From Verrucomicrobiales bacterium (GTDB lineage: Bacteria; Verrucomicrobiota; Verrucomicrobiia; Limisphaerales; JAYPXF01): DNA of 64,000 nucleotides. Below the pieces are notes generated by a model, which searched no databases, had not been told where the DNA came from, and worked only from the letters and a program-made list of their open reading frames with translations. Numbering within the stretch: the first letter of the stretch is position 1; every line of letters starts with the position of its first letter. The translations under genes were made by a program, and so were the position numbers. Below are positions 39,181 to 48,080 of the stretch, piece by piece. The stretch is from assembly GCA_002715965.1 (NCBI GenBank), contig PBAL01000076.1:20968-84967 (forward strand), read 5' to 3'.

Positions 39181-39543
39181 TCAGCCAGTTCCTGATTCGT
39201 GCAGATCCCGTTTCTTGCTGCGGAAGTGGTCTGGAACGAAAACGGCCGCAGCCTGTCGGTTTTCAACCTCGATCTTGGGATAAACCTGGCGCAAATGAGC
39301 TTCCACAGTCCGCACGGCACTGTCGGTGATGGTGGCAATTTCCGGGTTCGTTTTGCCCATGGCGAGACAGAAGAGGACTTCGGCCTCGCGTGGGGTCAGC
39401 TGGAACTCACGTCCAAATTCATCAATCATGATCTCCAAATCGAATAATGGTTTCTCCAGCGTGAGCAACAACAGGAGTTCGCGTCGATCCCGGTCGGGTT
39501 TGAGCTGAACGTTCAGGCGTTGATCACCGCTGCCCACGGGCAA
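39181..39543 (-). CDS. Short LuxR-type HTH protein, probably truncated
   Basis: 120 residues from a TTG at 39543; a GTG two codons in is also possible. The C-terminal GerE/LuxR HTH is complete: LTPREAEVLFCLAMGKTNPE followed by RTVEAHLRQVYPKIEVENRQ. Only about 45 residues precede it (VQLKPDRDRRELLLLL), which resemble the end of the longer sensory part of Verrucomicrobia LuxR proteins that are usually over 200 residues. A TAG two codons before the start closes the frame upstream. It could be a stand-alone HTH protein, but a 5' truncation is more likely. Confidence 0.6.
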   Translation of the reverse strand: MPVGSGDQRLNVQLKPDRDRRELLLLLTLEKPLFDLEIMIDEFGREFQLTPREAEVLFCLAMGKTNPEIATITDSAVRTVEAHLRQVYPKIEVENRQAAAVFVPDHFRSKKRDLHESGTG

Positions 39544-39675
39544 AATCTACGGGAATCTTTGTAGGATTTCAGCTCAGAAATACTCAGGAAGTTCCTGAAG
39601 CGTGAGCGTGGGATTTGCTCGGCTGCCGGCGATCTATCCTTCGCTTCGTGTGATCACCAACCCGTTGATGGCGTG

Positions 39676-41172
39676 CTACTTACCTTCGGCCGACCAGCGT
39701 TTGTAGGTCTCGGAATTCGCCTTGAACGTACGATAGCGCTCGCTGTTTTTCTTCGCGACACTCAATTCGTCAGCGATTTCGAGGGCGTATACCTTCGGCG
39801 ATTCAGGCCCCATGTCGCCGGTGTCCTTGATCCACTGCCTGAGGCGGGCACGGTTTTGCCGTAGCGCCTTGGCGTGCTTCGGATCGGCGGCCAGATTGCG
39901 CGTCTGCCAAGGATCCTTCTGGTAGAGGTAGAGCTCCTCAGGCGCGCGTGTGGGTGAGAAGAGGAGTTTCGTGGCAAGGTCATTTAGCGCACCCTTGGCA
40001 TTCAACTCGCGCAATCGTTGGACAATGATTTTACCGTCCTTGTACTGGCTCGGCATCAGGTGCGGACGCCCAGGATAAAAGTTTCGAATGTAGAGGTAAC
40101 GGTCAGTGCGAATTGAACGGATGTGGTCGGCAGCTTCACCGCAACGATCTCGCGCGGCAAATACGGCCCGCTTCGGTTCGTAGTCCAGTGCAAGGATGTC
40201 ACGACCCTGCACGTGATCGGGAATCTGGATTCCCGCAGCGGCCAGCGAGAGTGCCGCGACATCGATGTGCTCGACCAGATCACGGCGCGTCTGACCGCGC
40301 TTGATGCCCGGCCCGCGAATGATCAGGGGAATGTGCGTGCCTTCGTCGTAAAGGAATTGCTTGCCGCGCGCATGGCTGACGCCGTGATCGGTAAAGCAGA
40401 CGATGAGGGTGTTTTCGAGCAGGCCTTCCTTCTTCAATCGCTCGATGACAAGCGTGATGTGCCGGTCGGTGATTCGCACGCTGTCGAGATAAGTTGCCCA
40501 ATCACGCAGCATCACCGGATCACGCGGATAGTAGGGAGGGAGATAGACTTTGCCCGGATCAGTGATTCTCCCGAGTTCTTTCTTAACCCGCTTCTCGAAC
40601 GCGTCATACTGACGCGTGGATGAACCACGAAGCTTTCCACCATGAAGCTGGACCTGCATGAAGAACGGCTGCCCCTTCCTGCGCCCCGCCCAGTCGTGAC
40701 TGTCGTACATCGACCTGTTCCAATCGAAGTTATAGTCGGTTTTACCCGGCGTATCTCGTTTGACCGGAAGCGATCGGCGATCGAAGCCCGGCAGCCCGCT
40801 GCCGTTGCAGGTCCAATAGCCGGCCTTCTTGAAATACTCCGGTACCGGACGCACGCCATCGGGAAGTTGAATGCGATGTTTCACACGTCCACTCCGGTGA
40901 TGGTGTGATCCGATCGATGTTTGGTACATCCCCGTGATCAGTGCAGAGCGAAAAGTCGAACAGACGGGCGATGTTGCATAAGCACGGGTAAACCGAACCC
41001 CTTCCTCCGCCAATTGGTCCATTGCGGGAGTCTGGATCAGTTCCTCTCCATAGCACGACAAGTTGGCCGACATGTCGTCAATGACGATCCAGAGGATGTT
41101 CGGTCGCTTTGCCGCAGGGGCCGGTTGGACGAGAAAGAGCGCGAGGAGAAGAGCGAGAAATCTGATGTTCAT
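39676..41172 (-). CDS. Secreted sulfatase with non-canonical formylglycine motif
   Basis: 498 residues from the ATG at 41172 with signal peptide MNIRFLALLLALFLVQPAPA. PNILWIVIDDMSANLSCYG is the metal-binding block, and TDHGVSHARGKQFLYDEGTH and HIRSIRTDRYLYIRNF are typical. The active-site stretch reads SPVC71-S-T-F-R75 then SALITGMYQTSIGSHHHRS. Related sulfatases read CSASR or CSPTR here; the usual Pro or Ala at the third position is Thr. The rest of the protein is intact, so whether it is matured by FGE is an open question. Confidence 0.9.
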   Translation of the reverse strand: MNIRFLALLLALFLVQPAPAAKRPNILWIVIDDMSANLSCYGEELIQTPAMDQLAEEGVRFTRAYATSPVCSTFRSALITGMYQTSIGSHHHRSGRVKHRIQLPDGVRPVPEYFKKAGYWTCNGSGLPGFDRRSLPVKRDTPGKTDYNFDWNRSMYDSHDWAGRRKGQPFFMQVQLHGGKLRGSSTRQYDAFEKRVKKELGRITDPGKVYLPPYYPRDPVMLRDWATYLDSVRITDRHITLVIERLKKEGLLENTLIVCFTDHGVSHARGKQFLYDEGTHIPLIIRGPGIKRGQTRRDLVEHIDVAALSLAAAGIQIPDHVQGRDILALDYEPKRAVFAARDRCGEAADHIRSIRTDRYLYIRNFYPGRPHLMPSQYKDGKIIVQRLRELNAKGALNDLATKLLFSPTRAPEELYLYQKDPWQTRNLAADPKHAKALRQNRARLRQWIKDTGDMGPESPKVYALEIADELSVAKKNSERYRTFKANSETYKRWSAEGK

Positions 41173-41189
41173 GAGCAAGCGGGCCGAGG

Positions 41190-41774
41190 CTACAACACCC
41201 GGTCTTTCCGACACCACCAGAACATTCGCTCAAGATCCGTGCGGTTTGGGTAAGATCGTGGGACCCAATCCTCAAGGAGCTCAAAGTCGTCTGAGAATCG
41301 GGCATGAACTTCATCGTGGTCCGTGCCGAAAGGGGGACCGTCTTCATCGGAGATGAAGTAGTGAACGGCGAGAAACTGACCGCCGGGTTTGAGCCAGCGC
41401 TTGATGGCGTTGAGGTAATCGGGGCGGCGCGACGGATTGACGGCGCAATAAAAGGTGTGTTCGAAGATCCAGTCGTATTGCTCGGTGGGTTCGTCCTCCA
41501 GAAAGTCCCCGAGCTTGAAGGTCGCATTCGGCTCGGAAGTCTTCGCCGTCGCACCATCCACCGCGCTTGGTGCGATGTCATAACCAACCGCATCGAATCC
41601 GGCCTTGGCCCATTCGCGGATGTCGTAACCGAATCCACAACCAGGATTGATCACCGATCCGCGCGGCAGGTCAGGATGCGCCGCCAGCCAATCCACCAGG
41701 CCGGGTGAAGGCTTGCCTTTGTCCCACTGCGTATCGCCGGTGCGATAGCAGTTCTCCCAATCGGTGTCCGCCAT
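41190..41774 (-). CDS. TPMT family S-adenosylmethionine methyltransferase
   Basis: 194 residues of thiopurine S-methyltransferase type: WENCYRTGDTQWDKGKPSPG at the start, then the SAM loop VINPGCGFGYDIREWAKAGF and the YDIAPSAV acidic loop. YDWIFEHTFYCAVNP and LKPGGQFLAVHYF are typical. Substrate unknown; members act on thiols, selenium or tellurium compounds or halides. Its ATG overlaps the SPFH stop by one base (TGATG). Confidence 0.88.
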   Translation of the reverse strand: MADTDWENCYRTGDTQWDKGKPSPGLVDWLAAHPDLPRGSVINPGCGFGYDIREWAKAGFDAVGYDIAPSAVDGATAKTSEPNATFKLGDFLEDEPTEQYDWIFEHTFYCAVNPSRRPDYLNAIKRWLKPGGQFLAVHYFISDEDGPPFGTDHDEVHARFSDDFELLEDWVPRSYPNRTDLERMFWWCRKDRVL

Positions 41775-42697
41775 CAGCGTCGCTTGCGAATTTCGGGCGG
41801 ATTGGTCAGTGGACCTTTATGCGCTTCCCCGAGTTGCACCATGAAGGAGGCGTTTTGCGGCACCACATCCACCCGGGCGCCGGATTCGAGAAGCTTCTCG
41901 GTTTCCAGCACATCCAATACGGCATTCAGTATCCGGGGATCCGCCTTGCCGATGGCATTCAGCGTTTCGCCAACAACCTCGGGCCGTTTGGCGGAAGCTT
42001 CGGCCATCTTCTGCGAAACCTTGTTGGCCGTTTCACTCTTGATCAGTCCCACGCGGTTCTCGCCGTCCTGCTTCATCGCACTCGTGACCTGGACAAGACG
42101 TTTCACGACTTTCTCGGTGATGTTCTGAACCATCTGACGATCGGTGAAGGCGACTTTGCGGATGTAGACCGAGCCAAGTTGGTAGCCCCATTTTTCAGAG
42201 AGCGGAGAAACGGTTTTTCGCACGGTGCGGCTGAGGGCATGACGATCTTCCAACATCTTTTCCATCTCAAGGTTGTTGAGGGTGGAGATGGTGGCGTTCG
42301 TCACGTTGGCTTCTAGTGAACCTTCGGGATTGGCGTTTACATACAGGTAGTCAACGGGATTGATGACCTTCATCTCATACCAGATGCCGACGCCCATGGG
42401 CGTGCCTTCTTCCGAATTGACCATCTGGTTGCGAAGGTAGCTTTGGCGCATGGCCGTGCTGACGCGATGATGTTTGCCGAAAAACGGCAGCATGATTGCG
42501 CGCAGTCCAAAGTGCCGGATGGTGAAATGAATCCCCGGTTCATCGATCGTGCCAATCACTTTTCCGAAGAGCGTAAAGACGAGCACCTCACATTCGTTCA
42601 CGATGGAATACAGTTTGAACAAGCGGGCGAGTCCCAACAGGAACGGCACACAGATCAGGCCCAGGAAGAGGAATAATGCAAAGAGAGCTGGATTCAT
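41774..42697 (-). CDS. SPFH/band 7 domain membrane protein
   Basis: 307 residues. N-terminal membrane helix (ALFALFLFLGLICVPFLLGL) and a band-7 domain (FTLFGKVIGTIDEPGIHFTI, YEMKVINPVDYLYV, LEMEKMLEDRHALSRTVRKT) with a helical C-terminal region. Likely a HflC-like partner of the adjacent upstream SPFH gene (gap 14 bases). Such pairs form membrane-associated oligomers controlling protein quality or scaffold lipid domains. Confidence 0.88.
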   Translation of the reverse strand: MNPALFALFLFLGLICVPFLLGLARLFKLYSIVNECEVLVFTLFGKVIGTIDEPGIHFTIRHFGLRAIMLPFFGKHHRVSTAMRQSYLRNQMVNSEEGTPMGVGIWYEMKVINPVDYLYVNANPEGSLEANVTNATISTLNNLEMEKMLEDRHALSRTVRKTVSPLSEKWGYQLGSVYIRKVAFTDRQMVQNITEKVVKRLVQVTSAMKQDGENRVGLIKSETANKVSQKMAEASAKRPEVVGETLNAIGKADPRILNAVLDVLETEKLLESGARVDVVPQNASFMVQLGEAHKGPLTNPPEIRKRR

Positions 42698-42711
42698 GGT
42701 CTGGTCCTTTC

Positions 42712-43701
42712 TTAGTTGGATTGCGGGGATTGCACGATGCGTTCAGCGTTTGCCAGCAATGGCACACGCATGTTTCTCAGGTATACGTCGAGGGCTGCAT
42801 CGCCTCCCTCCCGCTTGATGTTGGCCAGAGTCTCGGCCAGCAGCCTCAATGGAGCGACTTCCGCCTGCGAATTGTTCGAGGCGATTTCAACCGCGCGATT
42901 GCTCATGGTGATCTGCTGCTCGGCATCCGCGTGGGCCGTACTGATATCCGCAGCGACCTGGTTGCGCGTGCTGTTGATCGCGGACAAGGCGCGATCGACC
43001 TCGGTGGGCGGGTCAATCTCCGTGATCAATGCCGCGTCCAATTCGATGCCGTAACGTCCGGCAGTGGTGCGGCATTGTTGCTCCATGTATTCATTGAGGA
43101 GCGGAAGGTTCTTGCGGAGGTCGTTGATCGACACCCCTTCGGAAAGTTCAACCGATGATTCATCCTCTCCTTCGACTTCGCCGTCCGCGACGAGGCTCTG
43201 GCCCTTTGGATCGACAAAGGTTGCGATGCGTTCGCGCAACACCGAGATGAAGTAGCCCATCACGTGTTCCAAGGGGCTCGTCACTCCAAAGAGGTAGGCG
43301 TAGAGATTGTTCTCGTTCACGCGATACCGAATCTGGCCATTGACGCCGGTGGTGAGATTATCCTTGGTCACGCTCTCAATAGTGTCCTGGTGCTTGGTCG
43401 GGTCCCAGGTCAGGTCCAGGCCTTCTGTCGCGACGCTCACCTTGTGCACTTTTTGCCAGGGCATCTTGAAATACGGGCCACCCGGCCGAACCACGCGCAC
43501 GGCTGGAAAGTTGTAGCGTTCCTTTTCGTCGTCGCTCAAATGCGGGTCATCTTCTGTCGCACTCCCGGGCATTCGTTCGGCCCGGCCGAAGGTGGTAATG
43601 ACCGCGCGTTCATCAGGACGAACGGTATAGAAACCGGTGATCAACACACGGATGACCGCGTAAATCGCGACACCGATCAAGAAGGGGAGCAGGTATGTCA
43701 T
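42712..43701 (-). CDS. SPFH/band 7 domain protein, HflK-like
   Basis: 329 residues with an N-terminal membrane helix at about 3-25 (LLPFLIGVAIYAVIRVLI) and the band-7 entry FYTVRPDERAVITTFGRAER. It continues with GGPYFKMPWQKVHKVSVATE and the coiled-coil region INSTRNQVAADISTAHADAE. It precedes the second SPFH gene on the same strand. HflK-type members regulate the FtsH protease in other bacteria; here the role is inferred from family only. Confidence 0.88.
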   Translation of the reverse strand: MTYLLPFLIGVAIYAVIRVLITGFYTVRPDERAVITTFGRAERMPGSATEDDPHLSDDEKERYNFPAVRVVRPGGPYFKMPWQKVHKVSVATEGLDLTWDPTKHQDTIESVTKDNLTTGVNGQIRYRVNENNLYAYLFGVTSPLEHVMGYFISVLRERIATFVDPKGQSLVADGEVEGEDESSVELSEGVSINDLRKNLPLLNEYMEQQCRTTAGRYGIELDAALITEIDPPTEVDRALSAINSTRNQVAADISTAHADAEQQITMSNRAVEIASNNSQAEVAPLRLLAETLANIKREGGDAALDVYLRNMRVPLLANAERIVQSPQSN

Positions 43702-43898
43702 GGCAGGGATGGTGAACTTTGGGATTCAGGTGAAAACTACAATCTCTCAAGCCGTTTGTAGGTGAATCCAATGGTGGAGGGAAGATGGGAATCCGCGAAA
43801 AACCGGCGTTAAGGCCAACGAACATCTGAATCTCATCAAGTTGATGTCGGCGCTGCGTCTTCGGTGTTTGATGTGATTCTGCTCTCAAACGCCTGAAC

Positions 43899-43912
43899 CA
43901 CAATATGTTGTG
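43899..43912. promoter_or_regulatory. Short palindrome before the TPR/LysM gene
   Basis: CACAA and TTGTG arms around TATG. It lies about 80 bases before the chosen start of the LysM lipoprotein gene and about 200 bases before the SPFH genes on the other strand, within a divergent intergenic region. It could be an operator for either; no regulator is identified. Confidence 0.3.
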
Positions 43913-43989
43913 AGGCTCTTCCATTCATACCCCAACATATGTTTGCCAAGCAATCTCCCGATCGGTATCGTCCGCAAATGCAGCAACGG

Positions 43990-44769
43990 ATGGCAAAGGG
44001 CAACCTGTTCGTGGGTTTGGTGGCGGTATTGGCCGCTCTCAGTTCGTGCACGCCGCATGGGGACCAGCCGCAATTGCCGGAAGCCGATGCTGATTTTCGC
44101 CGGGGACAGGGACTCGTCTCGAAGATGGATTATTCCGGTGCCATCCGGTCCTTCAACAAGGCCCTGCTGACGAATCCCAACTCCGCGCCGGCGCATCTCG
44201 AAGTTGCATACCTCTACATGGATCACGCATCGAATCCGGCCGCTGCTGTGCATCACTTCAATCGCTACCTCGAAATCGACCCTGAAAACGATCAGTCCAA
44301 GGTGATCCGCCAGCACATGGACAACTGCAAGATGGAGTTGGCCAAGCAATTCCTCATCGCTCCGGTGATTCCCACTGTGCAGCGCGAACTCGACGGATTG
44401 AAGGACGAGATCAAACGGCTGCAAACTGAGAACGCCGAACTGAAGAGCGAGATCCGGCGCTTCAAGGATTTTCCACCGCAACTGGAACCGATGCCCACCG
44501 ACGAAGATACCGGTCTTCCGCCTTTGGTTCCGCTCTCACCGCCATCACCTCCCTTGCAGGCCAGAATCGAGACCGAGCAATCGAGTTTCATTCCGGCTGC
44601 TTTGGGCAATCCTGCTCCTCGCTACCACGAGGTGCGCAATGGCGATTACCCCGCCAAGCTCGCGCGCGTGTATGGCCTCAAGGTGAACGAAATCCTCAGC
44701 GCCAATCCGGGAATCAACCCAAGAAACCTGAAGATCGGCACCCGCCTGCGCATTCCCGAGACGAACTGA
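43990..44769 (+). CDS. TPR and LysM domain lipoprotein
   Basis: 259 residues from the ATG at 43990 (MAKGNLFVGLVAVLAALSSC), with the lipobox Cys at about residue 20. Further upstream starts exist at 43939 and 43978. It contains TPR-like repeats at about 30-100 (AIRSFNKALLTNPNSAPAHL), a coiled coil at about 115-140 (GLKDEIKRLQTENAELKSEI) and a proline-rich linker. The C-terminal LysM (NGDYPAKLARVYGLKVNEIL) is predicted to bind peptidoglycan. It is convergent with the ytgD gene (one base apart). Confidence 0.85.
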   Translation: MAKGNLFVGLVAVLAALSSCTPHGDQPQLPEADADFRRGQGLVSKMDYSGAIRSFNKALLTNPNSAPAHLEVAYLYMDHASNPAAAVHHFNRYLEIDPENDQSKVIRQHMDNCKMELAKQFLIAPVIPTVQRELDGLKDEIKRLQTENAELKSEIRRFKDFPPQLEPMPTDEDTGLPPLVPLSPPSPPLQARIETEQSSFIPAALGNPAPRYHEVRNGDYPAKLARVYGLKVNEILSANPGINPRNLKIGTRLRIPETN

Positions 44770-44770
44770 T

Positions 44771-45796
44771 CTAAGCCGCGTTTGGAATCGAATCCTCCGG
44801 ACCGTCTGCATCCGAACGAACGGCGCGCCGCAGGAGGACAAACTTCTGGAGTCCGTGAAACGCCCAGGCCATCACAAACAAGGCCGTTCCCACAATCACC
44901 ATCGCGGCTGCGCTGTTGGAATTCAGCCAAAGCGAAAGATGAATTCCCAGGACGGCACTCAAGGCCGCATGCAGCACGGTAAGCCAGAGGCACACTTCCA
45001 GTCGTTGTGAAATCAATGCGGCTGTTGCTCCCGGCAGGATGAGCATTCCAATCACGAGAATGGCACCCACCGATTCGAACGCGCTCACGATCACGACCGC
45101 CAGTGTCATCATCAGGCCATAGTGAACGACGCTGGGATTCACGCCGATGGAGTAGGCGAGGTTTGGGTCGAAAGATGTCACCAGCAGTTCCTTGTAGAAC
45201 AACAGGAGCAGGACGATGACGATGACCGTGACAAGGGCCATGCGCACCAAGGGGAGCGGGCCGATGTTGGTTCCGCCCAGGCTGAGCATCGGTTCCAGCG
45301 GCACGTACTCCAGTTCGCCATAGAGCACGCATTCCTGGTCGAGATGAATGTTGGAAGCAAACCGGTTGATGAGCAGCACACCGATGGCAAACAGGCTGGT
45401 GAACGAAATGCCGATGGCCGCGTCCTGCTTCACCCGCGTCCATTTGTGAATGACCTCGATGATGACGACGGTCACCAACGCAGCCGCCACCGCCCCCACG
45501 AACATCGCCGGTGTCCGCCAGCGCATCATGAACTCCGCGCTGTGTTCGCCATCGGCGTCATGCGGAACGACCGCTGCCAGTGCGAGGAAGGCGATCACCA
45601 GTCCCGGCAGGATGCTGTGGCTGATCGCGTCGCCCACCAGAGCCATGCGCCGCCAGATCAGGAAGTTGCCCGCCAGCCCGCAGGAGAGTGTGACGAGGAA
45701 GCCCATCAACATCATCCAGCCGTACATGTCGAAGTCTGTCGTCCAGGGTCCGGTGACGACGAGTTCGTAATCAAACTTGGGAATCAGGTCTTTCAC
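44771..45796 (-). CDS. ytgD: Metal ABC transporter permease (YtgD-like)
   Basis: 341 residues, an ABC-3 type permease with about eight to nine hydrophobic segments. The coupling loop region includes WRRMALVGDAISHSILPGLV and a second conserved cluster ESVGAILVIGMLILPGATAA. It is the last gene of the ytgA-B-CR-D operon, overlapping ytgCR by four bases. With the CR permease it forms the heterodimeric channel for Fe, Mn or Zn import. Confidence 0.9.
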   Translation of the reverse strand: MKDLIPKFDYELVVTGPWTTDFDMYGWMMLMGFLVTLSCGLAGNFLIWRRMALVGDAISHSILPGLVIAFLALAAVVPHDADGEHSAEFMMRWRTPAMFVGAVAAALVTVVIIEVIHKWTRVKQDAAIGISFTSLFAIGVLLINRFASNIHLDQECVLYGELEYVPLEPMLSLGGTNIGPLPLVRMALVTVIVIVLLLLFYKELLVTSFDPNLAYSIGVNPSVVHYGLMMTLAVVIVSAFESVGAILVIGMLILPGATAALISQRLEVCLWLTVLHAALSAVLGIHLSLWLNSNSAAAMVIVGTALFVMAWAFHGLQKFVLLRRAVRSDADGPEDSIPNAA

Positions 45797-47259
45797 CGTT
45801 TTCCATAACCGACCAGATCTTCGCGACGATAGACACCTGTGCCACGCCGAATATCCGAGAGCCCCGGGATGGGTTTGCCGTGCGGATCCTGCCGCGCGTA
45901 TTTCAGTTTGCGTTCCAGCTCGCGAACCACTTCCTCGCCGAGGACATGCTCGATGATCTCGGCGTCTTCATGCACGTGGTCGGATGCGATCTTGGCTTCG
46001 TTCGTCAGATACAATTCCCAGAGCCGATGATTGCGAACGATCTCGCAGGCGCGCGACCAACCCGCCGGGGCCAGCAGAATGTCATCGCCCGTGATCGTCG
46101 CGAGCCGGTGATTGACCAGGGCGTGGGAAAGTTTCTGGCTCTCCTCAAGGGTTTCCTTGCGCCGCTGCGCCAGTTCGCGAATTGAAACACCTTCGCCTTC
46201 GAAGTCGCGGGCCTCCAGGACGTGATAAATCGACTTGAGCGTGTTTTCGCGCGAGACGCGTGCTGACTTGGATCGCTGACGCCACCAGGCCACCACCACG
46301 CCATGGCGGGGCGCGAAACAGAACGCGGCCAGAAACACCAGGCTTGCGGCCAGGACGATGATCGGACCCGTTGCGAGGTGATCATCAAGAAAGGACACGA
46401 AGGCTCCAACCACGCCGGCGAGCACGCCGAATACCGCCGAAAGAACCACCATCCGATGCATGCGGTCGGTCAGCAGATACGCTGTCGCGGCAGGCGTGAT
46501 CAGCATCGCAGAAACCAGCACCACGCCAACCGCCTGAAGCGCGGTCACGACTGAGAACGCCAGCAGCATCATGAGGATGTAGTGAATCACCTGGGCGGGG
46601 AAACCGATCACGCGGGCGAAGTTGACATCGAAGCTGGTCACGAGAAATTCCTTGTAGAGCAGCGCCATGCAAACCAACACCAACACCGTGATCGTGGCCA
46701 TCAGCTTGATGTCATCCGCACCGATCGCGGAGGCTTGACCGAACATGAATTTGTCCACGCCGGACTGATTGCCCGTAGGCAATTGGTTGATCATCGTCGT
46801 CAATGCCACCCCGACGGCATAGAAGCTGGCCAGCACCAGACCCAAGGCCGTGTCCTCCTTCAAGCGCGTGCTTTCCTTGACCCAGTGCACCACCGCGGCG
46901 CCCAGCAATCCGGCCAGGGTTGCGCCGATGAAGATCGCCACCGGGTCCTTGCTCATGTTCCACATGAAGCCCAGCGCGACGCCGGGAAGAACCGCATGTG
47001 AAAGCGCATCACCAAAGAGCGACATCTTTCGCACCACGATGAAGCTCCCAAGGATTCCACACGAAATGCCAAGCAGGATGGAACCGGCCACGGCATAGCG
47101 CACAGATGGATCTCGGAATTGGAAGAAGCGAACGACCTGTTCCCAAATCGTGGCCTCGGACAGTTCACTGATGCGTGCGCCTTGTGCGCTGAAGGGAACC
47201 AGCAGCAGCGCCATGAACAGCACCGGCACGAACGCCGAACGATGGAAGCTCGGCTTCAC
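45793..47259 (-). CDS. ytgCR: Metal ABC transporter permease fused to DtxR-family regulator (YtgCR-like)
   Basis: 488 residues. Residues 55-318 form an ABC-3 permease (VVRKMSLFGDALSHAVLPGV, AVGVVLVSAMLITPAATAYL). After a basic linker (about 319-336, WWRQRSKSARVSRE) comes a complete DtxR/MntR-type regulator: winged HTH at 337-405 (LKSIYHVLEARDF, SIRELAQRRKETLEESQKLS) and a metal-binding/dimerisation domain at about 407-465 with H411 (NHRLWELYL) and E434-x2-E437-H438. It ends with the DPHGKPIP signature of DtxR proteins. Chlamydial YtgCR has the same architecture and is processed to release a repressor. It overlaps ytgB and ytgD by four bases each. Confidence 0.93.
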   Translation of the reverse strand: MKPSFHRSAFVPVLFMALLLVPFSAQGARISELSEATIWEQVVRFFQFRDPSVRYAVAGSILLGISCGILGSFIVVRKMSLFGDALSHAVLPGVALGFMWNMSKDPVAIFIGATLAGLLGAAVVHWVKESTRLKEDTALGLVLASFYAVGVALTTMINQLPTGNQSGVDKFMFGQASAIGADDIKLMATITVLVLVCMALLYKEFLVTSFDVNFARVIGFPAQVIHYILMMLLAFSVVTALQAVGVVLVSAMLITPAATAYLLTDRMHRMVVLSAVFGVLAGVVGAFVSFLDDHLATGPIIVLAASLVFLAAFCFAPRHGVVVAWWRQRSKSARVSRENTLKSIYHVLEARDFEGEGVSIRELAQRRKETLEESQKLSHALVNHRLATITGDDILLAPAGWSRACEIVRNHRLWELYLTNEAKIASDHVHEDAEIIEHVLGEEVVRELERKLKYARQDPHGKPIPGLSDIRRGTGVYRREDLVGYGKR

Positions 47260-48026
47260 TGTTGTTTCCCAACGGCCTCCGCAACCTCGGACAAAATGGT
47301 CAACCTCCCGCCATACGTCTTCTGCAGCAACTCGCTGGTGAACACCTCGTTCGTTTCGCCAAAAGCGACCACCCGCATGTTCAACATCAAAAGCATGTCG
47401 AAATACTCCTTGGCCGTGGGCAAATCATGATGAACAACCAGGATCGTCTTGCCGCGTTCCTTCAACTCCTTCAGCAGGTCGACAATCGCCGTCTCGGTTG
47501 CGGCATCAACGCCCACAAAGGGTTCGTCCATGAAGTAAAGATCGCTCTCCTGCGCCAGAGCCCGGGCCAGAAACACCCGTTGCTGCTGGCCTCCGCTGAG
47601 GTTCGAAATCTGCCGGTTCGCGTAAGGAAGCATTTTCACCTTGTCGAGACACTCACGCGCCTTATCACGATCGGTCTTGCCGGGGCGTTTGACCAGGCCG
47701 AGGTGTCCGTAGCGACCCATCAAGACCACATCCATGACGCTGACGGGGAAGTCCCAGTCCACCGATTCGCGCTGTGGAACATATCCGACCCGGCGCAGAT
47801 TCTTCTTCACCGGTTTGCCGAAGACCTTCACCCAGCCGCTGTTCAGGGGCATGAGGCCCATGGCCGCCTTGATCAGGGTGGATTTGCCTGCACCGTTCGG
47901 ACCGACAATGCCCACGAGTTTCCCCTTGGGCACGCAAAGGTCGATACCCCACAATACGGGCTTCTTGTGATAGGAAACCGTCAGGTCGTGGATCTCCAGG
48001 GGAGACTCGCTGGAACCGTCACTCAT
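47256..48026 (-). CDS. ytgB: Metal ABC transporter ATPase (YtgB-like)
   Basis: 256 residues with Walker A GPNGAGKSTLIKA at about 40-52, Q-loop VPQRESVDWDFP, signature LSGGQQQRVFLARAL and Walker B LYFMDEPFVGVD with VVHHDL. The WDFP after the Q loop is typical of Mn/Zn/Fe transporter ATPases. Overlaps ytgCR by four bases and starts 54 bases after the ytgA stop. Confidence 0.95.
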   Translation of the reverse strand: MSDGSSESPLEIHDLTVSYHKKPVLWGIDLCVPKGKLVGIVGPNGAGKSTLIKAAMGLMPLNSGWVKVFGKPVKKNLRRVGYVPQRESVDWDFPVSVMDVVLMGRYGHLGLVKRPGKTDRDKARECLDKVKMLPYANRQISNLSGGQQQRVFLARALAQESDLYFMDEPFVGVDAATETAIVDLLKELKERGKTILVVHHDLPTAKEYFDMLLMLNMRVVAFGETNEVFTSELLQKTYGGRLTILSEVAEAVGKQQ

Positions 48027-48080
48027 GTGCGGGCGATTCGAATCGTGGTTCTAAGTCACGCGATTGCGCGAGCGCTGCGA

